Translations under genes and position numbers: made by a program
Shown: positions 1 to 6,082 of the stretch, one piece after another
Position numbering within the stretch: position 1 is the first letter of the stretch
Layout: every line of letters starts with the position of its first letter
Assembly (NCBI GenBank): GCA_903930485.1
Contig: CAIYYO010000060.1
Coordinates: forward strand, 1-7,140
DNA length: 7,140 bases
Direction of reading: 5' to 3'
Source of the DNA: Methanobacteriota archaeon
Lineage (GTDB): Archaea > Altiarchaeota > Altiarchaeia > IMC4 > QMZM01
Notes under the pieces: model-generated
The model's input: only the letters and a program-made list of their open reading frames with translations
Database searches by the model: none
Told to the model about the DNA's origin: nothing

Positions 1-1095
1 CTCGTCATCTACGGCAAGACCGGGACCGGCAAGACCTGCGTAGTCCGTTACGTTACTAAGAAACTTCTCGAATTTGTGGAAGACCCTCAAAAGAACATCA
101 CCAACGTCAACGTCCGGGTCTCGTACATGAACTGCAAGATTCGGAACAGCAAATACCAGGTGCTTCTCAGGCTCGTCGAGGACGAGGCGCTGAATAAGGG
201 CCTTGAGGATGCGCCGCTGAAGGACCGGCCTGAGAAAGAGCTTAAAGGCATGGATCCGACCGACCTCTACGACCGGATGTACGACGTGATACAGAACAAC
301 GGCATAAATCTCATCATCGTCCTTGACGAGATAGACATGATAAACAAGGGCCGGGACCTGAACGACCTTATGTATCTTTTGACGAGGATCAATGACGAGC
401 TCTCCAGGGGGCATGTTTCCATAATCGGTATGTCGAACGACACGAGGCTTAAGACCAAGCTGGACCCGAGGAGCCTTTCGACTCTGTGCGAGGAGGAGAA
501 GACTTTTCCCCCATACGATGCGATACAGCTTAAGGCTATACTGAAGCAGCGGGTGGGTGTCGGATTCAATGACAACGTCGTGGATAACGCGATCATCGCA
601 AAATTAGCGGCCTATGCGGCCCAGGACGGCGACGCCAGGTATGCTTTGCGTCTACTCAAGAAGACCGGGGAGCTTGCGGAGAACGCCGGGAGCGACAAGG
701 TCTCGATGGAGTATGTCGAGCATGCGAAGAAGGCTGTCGAGGAAGACATCATGGGCGAGGGCGTAAAGAACCTGCCCGAGCATCAGCAGTTCGTTCTCTA
801 CTCTATCGCTGCGCTGGTGACTCAGGGCGGCATGTACAAGCGGCTCTCAGGCCTTTCGAAAGGAGACCTCTTCACAGGCGAGGTTTACGAGGCATATGAA
901 GCCAACTGCAAGGCTTTGAACAGGAGTCCGAGGACTATACGTCAATTCTCTCAATACCTGAACGAGCTGGAGATGCAAGGATTCATAACCATGAGCATGT
1001 CCGGCAAAGGGATCAGAGGCAACACGCGCCTCATAAGGCTCGGCTACCATCCCGAAGAGATCAAGACCATTATAAAGCAGACGCTAGGTGTATAG
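1..1095 (+). CDS. cdc6: Cdc6/Orc1-family replication initiator ATPase (5' end missing)
   Basis: This is the archaeal origin-recognition/helicase-loading AAA+ ATPase, which binds origin repeats and recruits MCM. The frame is open from base 1 and the true start lies upstream. The 364 codons present compare with roughly 380-410 aa for the family, so only the N-terminal segment before the P-loop is missing. Visible motifs in order are Walker A GKTGTGKT (13-36), Walker B LIIVLDEID (310-336), sensor 1 SIIGMSND (418-441), an arginine-finger-like LDPRSLST shortly after it, and sensor 2 GDARYALRLL (628-657). The last ~110 residues form the expected winged-helix DNA-binding domain, including the LNRSPRTIRQFSQYLNELEMQGFI helix-turn-helix-like stretch (written here as a short reference to bases ~916-987). 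All nucleotide-binding motifs look intact, so it should be active. It ends in TAG, 23 bp from the convergent CARDB gene. Origin repeats, if linked, would more likely lie upstream, outside the window. The family call is very secure; the Orc1-1 versus Orc1-2 subtype is not determined. Confidence 0.95.
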   Translation, partial: LVIYGKTGTGKTCVVRYVTKKLLEFVEDPQKNITNVNVRVSYMNCKIRNSKYQVLLRLVEDEALNKGLEDAPLKDRPEKELKGMDPTDLYDRMYDVIQNNGINLIIVLDEIDMINKGRDLNDLMYLLTRINDELSRGHVSIIGMSNDTRLKTKLDPRSLSTLCEEEKTFPPYDAIQLKAILKQRVGVGFNDNVVDNAIIAKLAAYAAQDGDARYALRLLKKTGELAENAGSDKVSMEYVEHAKKAVEEDIMGEGVKNLPEHQQFVLYSIAALVTQGGMYKRLSGLSKGDLFTGEVYEAYEANCKALNRSPRTIRQFSQYLNELEMQGFITMSMSGKGIRGNTRLIRLGYHPEEIKTIIKQTLGV

Positions 1096-1118
1096 GCGTA
1101 GCCGCTTTACGAATTTCC

Positions 1119-3059
1119 TTAAGCTACCACGACCTTCCAGGATCCTGTCGGGGCATTGCTTGCGTTCATGTCCTGGGGGTGCGTGTCGAAGCACTGCACG
1201 TTCCATTTATACGTTCCCAGCGGGACGTGGTCTAGAACGAAGTTGTTGAGCGATCCGTTGACTACGCTGGTCATCGTCTGGTTCTTCTTCCAGGACCCTG
1301 AGATGTCTGTCCAGAGGGCGCATCTGTCGATCCCGTAGTCGTCGGTTACCGTATATGTAAAGATCACCTTTTTATCGATGGTCGTCGTGGTCGAGGTTGT
1401 CGTAGTCGTTGTCGTAGTGCTCGTCGTTGATGTCGTCGTAGTCGTATTCGTCGGGCAGGTCCATGTCTCTGTCCTGCAGTTGTTGGTCTCGTCGGATTCG
1501 AGGACTGCGTTTCCGCTGTCGGCGCATACCTTCACGGTGTCGTTGGCTCCGCTGCAATTCCAGGCGTAGTTGAAGGATTCAGGATGCGCCACGCCTGCCG
1601 CGATGGCTGAGACGTTGTCTTCCCGTATGAACGATCCGTCGATCGCGAGAGATGATCTGCTTGCTCCTGCGGCGCCTCCGCCCTGGTTGGTCAGGTTGTA
1701 GCGAATGGTGTTTCCCGTGTACCATATGTCCGGGACTGTTAGGTCTGCCGGGATGGTTGTGGTCGTGGTAGTTGTCGTCGTAGTCGTCGTCGTTGTTGTC
1801 GTCGAGGTGGTCGTCGGGCAGGTCCATGTCTCTGTCCTGCAGTTGTTGGTCTCGTCTGATTCCGGGATGACGTGTCCTTTGTCTGCGCATATTTCGACGA
1901 TGTCGCTGGCTCCCGAACAGACGTAGTAATAGTTGAAGGATTCCTGCCGGTTAACTCCGGTGTCGATCGCTGCGACGTCGTCTTCGCGTATGTATGTGCC
2001 GTCGATGGTCAGCGAGGACTTGCTTGCGGCCGCGTTCAAAGTGCCCTGGTTGATCAGGCTGTAGTATATCGTGTTTCCCGTATACCATTCGTCAGGGACT
2101 GCGAGGTCTGCCTGGGCCGCAACCACTGTTATCATGGTACTCGGGTTGGTTATCCCTCCGCCCACGCACGTTAATCCGTACGCGTCGTCCGTGGTCAATA
2201 ATATGCCCAGTCTTCTTGTGGTCCCGGGCGATACGACCGGGATAGTCGCATCCATCAGGACAGTGTAAGACGCATCTGAAGCGAGGGTTATTTTCGTCCC
2301 GGATGTATAGCCGACAAAGTTGCACGTCCATCCGCCGCAGGACCTTGTCATCGATATTTTTTCATCCAATGCTCCTGTGTTGGTTATGGTGTACGTCAGC
2401 CTGACCGTGGTGCCGGCCACGACATTCAACGCAGGCGTGCCTGTGAACGAGGTCTTGGGGGTGTCGACGACCTGGACGTTGAACTGATTCTTAGGGATCC
2501 AGCCCGCCACAGGGCAGGAGCATTGTAAATAATCGCACGTGAAATAATTCGGGTCGAAAAGGCAGTAAGCCCTGATGTAGTCAAGGTAAACCGTGTAATA
2601 TATCGAGGGATCGGTGAACGTGTAGACGTCGAATGATTTGACTGCCGGATATCTCTGGGTTAGGTAGGCGCGGTCGCAGGCCGTTCCGGGTATCACGTCC
2701 CATCTGTTGATTGCGTAACTGGGGCCTTTGTTGTTATACGCCATATCGATTTTTTGATTTCCGTTGTAGATCCATGCGACGTACAAAGGCGGACCGCTTT
2801 CGTCCTCGCCGTTGTCGCAGGAGTACGTATAGCTGGACGAGACGTTCACCCCCAGCCTGTTATTCCTGCAGACGTAATACGTGTTGGAGGGTGTGTCATA
2901 ATAGTATCCCTTGTTGAAATCCACGTGCGGGCTTCCCGTAGCGGTTGCGATAAAGGCGTTGTTTACACAAACCCCATGGGTGAACTGGGCAGCGGCCTCC
3001 TCCATCGATGAAACGATAGCTACCAGGGCGATCAGTACTAAAAGAAGTGTGTTTTTCAT
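1119..3059 (-). CDS. Secreted multidomain surface protein with two CARDB repeats and poly-Thr linkers
   Basis: A 646-aa exported protein of unknown specific function. The start is placed at the ATG at 3059-3057 rather than the in-frame upstream start at 3092. It forms an ATGA overlap with the stop of the preceding gene and places a clean signal peptide (MKNTLLLVLIALVAIVSS, then EEAAAQ) at the N-terminus. Domains, in residues: 1-~24 signal; ~26-190 a Tyr-rich domain with eight Cys that I do not recognise; ~191-315 an Ig-like domain resembling the NEW3 type; 317-415 CARDB 1; 416-435 Thr linker; 438-536 CARDB 2; 537-560 Thr linker; 561-646 a C-terminal Ig-like domain with a conserved-looking GTYKWNVQC strand. 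Each CARDB ends in the typical ESDETNNC motif. CARDB domains are usually adhesion or structural modules of prokaryotic surface proteins. No C-terminal membrane helix or sorting motif is visible, so retention may depend on the co-encoded membrane protein (inference). No Shine-Dalgarno sequence precedes the start, which fits translational coupling. Confidence 0.88.
   Translation of the reverse strand: MKNTLLLVLIALVAIVSSMEEAAAQFTHGVCVNNAFIATATGSPHVDFNKGYYYDTPSNTYYVCRNNRLGVNVSSSYTYSCDNGEDESGPPLYVAWIYNGNQKIDMAYNNKGPSYAINRWDVIPGTACDRAYLTQRYPAVKSFDVYTFTDPSIYYTVYLDYIRAYCLFDPNYFTCDYLQCSCPVAGWIPKNQFNVQVVDTPKTSFTGTPALNVVAGTTVRLTYTITNTGALDEKISMTRSCGGWTCNFVGYTSGTKITLASDASYTVLMDATIPVVSPGTTRRLGILLTTDDAYGLTCVGGGITNPSTMITVVAAQADLAVPDEWYTGNTIYYSLINQGTLNAAASKSSLTIDGTYIREDDVAAIDTGVNRQESFNYYYVCSGASDIVEICADKGHVIPESDETNNCRTETWTCPTTTSTTTTTTTTTTTTTTTTIPADLTVPDIWYTGNTIRYNLTNQGGGAAGASRSSLAIDGSFIREDNVSAIAAGVAHPESFNYAWNCSGANDTVKVCADSGNAVLESDETNNCRTETWTCPTNTTTTTSTTSTTTTTTTTSTTTTIDKKVIFTYTVTDDYGIDRCALWTDISGSWKKNQTMTSVVNGSLNNFVLDHVPLGTYKWNVQCFDTHPQDMNASNAPTGSWKVVVA
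1380..1451 (-). repeat. Poly-Thr/Ser linker between CARDB 2 and the C-terminal Ig-like domain
   Basis: Twenty-four codons, starting TNTTTTTSTTS and otherwise Thr with scattered Ser, follow the WTCP end of CARDB 2. The design and position match the first linker, so the duplicated unit appears to be domain plus linker. Thr codons are again mixed. Confidence 0.9.
1452..2111 (-). repeat. Tandem CARDB domain duplication, 363-bp period
   Basis: Two copies of a 99-residue CARDB unit (2111-1815 and 1748-1452) align without gaps at an offset of exactly 363 bp. By hand count about two thirds of residues are identical. The 3' end of each unit, encoding the last 15 or so residues (ESDETNNCRTETWTCP region), is identical at the DNA level over 46 bp (1448-1493 versus 1811-1856), while the rest has diverged at both synonymous and non-synonymous sites. 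Both copies keep four Cys: one in a CSGA motif, one in ICAD/VCAD, one in TNNC and one in WTCP. Confidence 0.92.
1755..1814 (-). repeat. Poly-Thr linker between CARDB 1 and CARDB 2
   Basis: Twenty codons read TTTS followed by sixteen Thr. All four Thr codons (ACG, ACC, ACA, ACT) are mixed, so the protein run is not a simple slipped triplet repeat. Such stretches act as extended, often O-glycosylated stalks in secreted proteins; glycosylation here is inferred. Confidence 0.9.
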
Positions 3060-4837
3060 TTTGCTTTGTTTCTGGTTTTCAGGATGAACCACAATGCTCC
3101 GAGGGCTATTAATGCCAGGCCTGCGTAGATCGGGTAATCATCGGTTTTCTGCTGCGCCTGCGGGAGGGGGTTGGTTTCCGTCGAGGCCTGCGGCTGCTGT
3201 GCAAGGCACGCGCCTTTCACGCACTCCGACCCCTGCGCGCATCCGCAATCCGTGCAGCACTCTGTTTGGGTCTCGCCGTCTTCGCATATTCCGTTCCCGC
3301 AGGAAGGGGCAGGCTTTGAGGCAGTGACGGTCCTTTCAGTAGTGTCTATATCTACCTTAGTCTGCTTGTTCGTATTCAGGTCATTGACTAAGATAGTGTG
3401 TACGCCGGGATATGCCCTGAGGCTTGTTTTCTTGCATCCGTCGACCTCTATGTTGTCCTGCGTGGTTTCGACTATGCCTCCCGGTGCAAGGAGTAAAACG
3501 GCTGCATTGGTCTTGGCCGGGAAACCTGTAAGGTCGGTTGCGCACATTTCCAGATCCAGGGCTCCTGCCGCATTATCATAAATCCACGATACGTTGATCA
3601 GGGTCTCTGACGTCGGGATTTTTGACCGGTCTACCGTCATGCAGTATCTGTCAAATAGCTCTCCGGTATCTGATTCTATCCTGGAACACAGCTCGTAGTC
3701 TGTCAGGTCCTGGGGCGCAGTGTAATTATAGAACAAAGGTACCAGTCCCGCGTCTTTGACGGATAAGGCCGGGATTATGGACGAATCCGAAACGATCACA
3801 TTTCCTCCGGAGGATATCGTATAAGACACTTTTGCGTTCCTGACTACTGGGAGGGTATAGGGATCCGGAGAGGGGCCTATCAAAAGCATTACCTCGCCGG
3901 AGTCGCCTTTTTTGAGCAGAGGCCTGCCCAATGACATCTTCCTTATCTTGGCCGTTGCTCCGTAGACGATTATCCTGCTCCGGTACAGAGAGATTGTTCT
4001 GCCGTCTTTCGTGAGCTCGAGCCTTATTGCATAGGCGTCGGGCTTTGCCGGGGCCTCTATTTTCACTTCAACAGGGAATGTTTCATTCGGGCCAAGGGTC
4101 ACGGGAAATTGTTTGCTGGAGATCAGGTCGTCTTTGTCGCATAATATGTCGTCCCAGACGCATGTAGAAACGTTTAGGACATAGTCTGTTTTAGAGTTCA
4201 GGAGGTTCCGGACGTAAACAGTGCCTTCTATAGCGGAGCCTGCATCGACTCCAGCGCCTTTCTGGCCTGTTTTCCCGTTGAAGACAGTCTCGTTCCAGAG
4301 GATTTTCGCGTGAGGATAATCCCCGCCGCCGTCTACTTTGTAGGAGACGCTTTCCGGGGAGAGGAATATGAAAGGTATGCCGACCACAGGGGTTCTCTTG
4401 GTCTCGGCGTATGCCTCGAAAAGGTAGTCTCCCTTCCTCAAGTCTTGGGGTATCGTGTAATTGAAGATTATCGTCTTTGTTTGCCCCGGGGCGAGGCTCA
4501 GACCCCCAACAACTCCTTCATAGATCAGGTTATTGTCGTCCGACTTGTCCGAAGGGTACATGTGCTCTATTCCTTCGACGACGTTGACGATAATGGATGC
4601 GTCCAGGAGCGGGAATTTCTCCATGTTCTGGAGGGTTATCTCTGCTTTAACCGTATCTCCCGGGGAGTACGTATCCTTGTCAAGGAGGAGAACGATACTG
4701 CCCTTGTAGAGGACGCTCGATGCGTAGTCCTGCATGGATGCATCCGCAGCCTGATTGTCTGTGACCGCGGCTTCTGCTCCTATGCATTGCGCAAGGGTCA
4801 AAAGGATAAAGGACAGTACTATCGCTTTTTTTTTCAT
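3056..4837 (-). CDS. Type I membrane surface protein with tandem Ig-like domains and a CGxGxC cysteine module
   Basis: A 593-aa exported, membrane-anchored protein whose specific function I do not recognise. The N-terminus is a Sec signal peptide (MKKKAIVLSFILLTLAQCIG, probable cleavage after AEA at residue 23). The ectodomain is beta-rich. Residues ~45-165 begin with DKDTYSPGDTV, an edge strand typical of macroglobulin/Ig-like domains, and contain LAPGQTKTIIFNYTIP; three further Ig-like segments follow at roughly 175-292, 295-412 and 420-508. N-glycosylation sequons occur at N126, N182, N222, N251, N371 and N415. A compact Cys module lies at 513-533, then a Pro/Gln/Thr-rich spacer, and one transmembrane helix at about 571-586 with a short basic tail (KTRNKAK) inside. 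It is the first gene of the minus-strand operon: its TGA overlaps the ATG of the CARDB gene by four bases. The ATG at 4837 is the natural start and has no Shine-Dalgarno sequence. A surface-layer, adhesion or partner-scaffold role is inferred from architecture only. Confidence 0.85.
   Translation of the reverse strand: MKKKAIVLSFILLTLAQCIGAEAAVTDNQAADASMQDYASSVLYKGSIVLLLDKDTYSPGDTVKAEITLQNMEKFPLLDASIIVNVVEGIEHMYPSDKSDDNNLIYEGVVGGLSLAPGQTKTIIFNYTIPQDLRKGDYLFEAYAETKRTPVVGIPFIFLSPESVSYKVDGGGDYPHAKILWNETVFNGKTGQKGAGVDAGSAIEGTVYVRNLLNSKTDYVLNVSTCVWDDILCDKDDLISSKQFPVTLGPNETFPVEVKIEAPAKPDAYAIRLELTKDGRTISLYRSRIIVYGATAKIRKMSLGRPLLKKGDSGEVMLLIGPSPDPYTLPVVRNAKVSYTISSGGNVIVSDSSIIPALSVKDAGLVPLFYNYTAPQDLTDYELCSRIESDTGELFDRYCMTVDRSKIPTSETLINVSWIYDNAAGALDLEMCATDLTGFPAKTNAAVLLLAPGGIVETTQDNIEVDGCKKTSLRAYPGVHTILVNDLNTNKQTKVDIDTTERTVTASKPAPSCGNGICEDGETQTECCTDCGCAQGSECVKGACLAQQPQASTETNPLPQAQQKTDDYPIYAGLALIALGALWFILKTRNKAK
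3239..3301 (-). other. Cys module (CGNGICEDGE...CCTDCGC), residues 513-533 of the membrane protein
   Basis: Seven... counted from the codons, the module holds C513, C518, a CC pair, then DC and GC, matching the widespread extracellular pattern CGDGxCxxGE...C...DC. It sits just outside the membrane spacer. Its role is probably a small disulfide or metal-stabilised knot (inference). The CC pair replaces the usual CxxC spacing seen in the two lipoprotein copies. Confidence 0.75.
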
Positions 4838-4876
4838 TTTTGAAGATTTACTCGATTAAAAATTACATTGACCTTC

Positions 4877-4892
4877 TATATATATCTTTTCC
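4877..4892 (-). promoter_or_regulatory. Candidate archaeal promoter (BRE + TATA) for the minus-strand surface-protein operon
   Basis: Read on the minus strand the site is GGAAAAGATATATATA: a purine-rich BRE-like stretch directly followed by a TATA box. Its centre is about 44 nt upstream of the ATG at 4837. With the usual 25-27 nt TATA-to-start spacing, transcription would begin near 4855 and leave a leader of roughly 18 nt. The TATA core is almost palindromic, so a plus-strand use cannot be excluded. Confidence 0.5.
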
Positions 4893-4913
4893 TATCACTT
4901 CTAATCCCATCCC

Positions 4914-4924
4914 CGAAATATAAT
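4914..4924 (+). promoter_or_regulatory. Candidate BRE/TATA promoter of the radical SAM gene (leaderless)
   Basis: The sequence CGAAATATAAT joins a good BRE (CGAAA) to a TATA core. Its centre lies about 27 nt upstream of the ATG at 4949, the spacing expected if transcription starts at or next to the start codon. This agrees with the lack of any Shine-Dalgarno sequence and supports a leaderless mRNA and the choice of 4949 as the start. Confidence 0.55.
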
Positions 4925-4948
4925 CCCCTAATACCCTATTTTTTCCGT

Positions 4949-6037
4949 ATGATCAAAGGAGTGAAGACGCAGACGAAGCTGGATCACGGCGCGATCGACG
5001 GCATGTACCGGGACGGTTTCACATATGCCTATTACGGTGAGTACGTCCGCAGGACCCATGGCGTTGACATCTGCAAGGTGCCGATGAACGCCGGTTTCAC
5101 ATGCCCGAACTGGGACGGGAGGCTGAGCAAACAGGGATGCATCTATTGTCCGAACCAAGCCCGGCAGTTCACATATGAATCCTTTAGAAGGGTCATAGGC
5201 ACCGGGATGAAGGAGCAGGTCGCGGACCAGGTAAAATATTACAAGGAGCGGGGCGCGGGCCAGAAAGCCCTTGTATACATCGCCTTCGGCACCAACACAT
5301 ACATGCCGGTCGACAAACTTAAGGAGATATTCGATTCAGCCTTGGACAATCCAGACGTCGTCGGCCTGTCCATCGGCACGAGACCCGATTGTTTGCCCGA
5401 TGAAGTGCTGGACCTGCTCGGTGAATACGTGAAGCAGGGTTATGAGATATGGCTGGAGATAGGCCAGCAGTCTATGCATTACCACACGGTCGAGCGGGTG
5501 AACAGGCAGCACGGGCTTGCCGAAACCATCCGGGTGGTCGAGGAATCGCACAGGAGAGGCATACTCGTCGTGTTGTTCCTGATATTCGGGCTGCCTTACG
5601 AGACGCCTGCGGAAATGATGGAGACTGCTCGAATGGTTTCCGCGCTCCATGTTGACGCCCTCAAGCTTTACCCGTGTCTCGTGATGAAGGACACCCGTCT
5701 CCTCAGGGAATACCGGAGCGGCAAGTACAGGCCCATAAGCATGACCGAATACGCTGTAGTGTTGGCGGATTTTCTTGAACACCTGAGCCCGCACGTTCTC
5801 ATCCAGAGGATCTCGAAAGACTGCGGCCTGGACGGCAAAGTGGTCCCTGAATGGAACACGCACAGATTCATAGTGGGCCCGAGGGTGGAGAAGATCCTCG
5901 CTATAAGAGGGACGAGGCAGGGTTCGAAGTATTGCCTTGGACTTACGGCCGAGGAACTGATGCCATTAATGAACGAGGCCGAGGAGGAAACAAAGGAAGA
6001 AAACTCCTCTGAAAAGGCTGATGCAGGGGTCGTCTGA
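4949..6037 (+). CDS. Radical SAM protein, TIGR01212/YhcC-YtqA family
   Basis: A 362-aa cytosolic radical SAM enzyme. The 4Fe-4S ligands are C52, C64 and C67 in the family's unusual wide spacing, TCPNWDGRLSKQGCIYC, i.e. C-x11-C-x2-C. Other family signatures are AFGTNTY (112-118), SIGTRPD (141-147), WLEIGQQS (168-175), IFGLPYET (202-209), LYPCLVMKDTRL (230-241) and PEWNTHR (310-316). The frame is open upstream to 4868, but the extra residues are hydrophobic, encoded by AT-rich promoter DNA and unlike the family, so the ATG at 4949 is chosen. The last ~25 residues form a Glu/Lys-rich low-complexity tail not needed for the fold. Function: most family members are uncharacterised. From memory, the Bacillus member YtqA (MnmL) has been linked to remodelling the side chain of the tRNA wobble uridine; whether an archaeal homologue does the same is open, because archaea make xm5U through Elp3. 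It is divergent from the surface operon and 45 bp upstream of a lipoprotein gene. The family call is secure and the substrate unknown. Confidence 0.93.
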   Translation: MIKGVKTQTKLDHGAIDGMYRDGFTYAYYGEYVRRTHGVDICKVPMNAGFTCPNWDGRLSKQGCIYCPNQARQFTYESFRRVIGTGMKEQVADQVKYYKERGAGQKALVYIAFGTNTYMPVDKLKEIFDSALDNPDVVGLSIGTRPDCLPDEVLDLLGEYVKQGYEIWLEIGQQSMHYHTVERVNRQHGLAETIRVVEESHRRGILVVLFLIFGLPYETPAEMMETARMVSALHVDALKLYPCLVMKDTRLLREYRSGKYRPISMTEYAVVLADFLEHLSPHVLIQRISKDCGLDGKVVPEWNTHRFIVGPRVEKILAIRGTRQGSKYCLGLTAEELMPLMNEAEEETKEENSSEKADAGVV

Positions 6038-6082
6038 AAATTTTTGCCCGTCTTATTAGCCTCAAGTATAAAATATAGTATC

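Noticed and set aside
1096..1118. Transcription terminator between the convergent cdc6 and CARDB genes
   Set aside because: The 23-bp gap has neither a T-run nor a hairpin long enough to call.
1..1118. Replication origin (ORB-type repeats) next to cdc6
   Set aside because: No repeated origin-recognition-box pattern or AT-rich unwinding region was seen in or after the gene. Any linked origin would probably lie upstream, outside the window.
1378..1926. Val-rich open frames on the plus strand (1378-1569, 1705-1926)
   Set aside because: They are the antisense of the Thr-codon tracts in the CARDB gene (GTC/GTG/GTT opposite ACN) and have no homology, initiation signals or separate coding character.
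3060..3092. Upstream in-frame start of the CARDB protein at 3092
   Set aside because: It would bury the signal peptide behind 11 polar residues and overlap the preceding gene by 37 bases, whereas the start at 3059 gives a clean signal peptide and an ATGA overlap.
4778..4789. Possible lipobox (L-A-Q-C18) in the membrane protein signal peptide
   Set aside because: Gln before the Cys is not lipobox-like. A good signal peptidase I site (AEA) follows, and the protein already has a C-terminal membrane helix.
4868..4948. N-terminal extension of the radical SAM protein from the TTG at 4868
   Set aside because: The added 27 residues come from promoter-like AT-rich DNA, include both TATA candidates, and are unlike family N-termini. 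The ATG at 4949 fits the BRE/TATA spacing.
6067..6077. TATAAAATATA just upstream of the lipoprotein ATG as its promoter
   Set aside because: The box starts only 16 nt before the ATG at 6083, so normal 25-27 nt spacing would start transcription inside the signal peptide. It is more likely AT-rich intergenic DNA, with the gene read through or transcribed from a site not seen.
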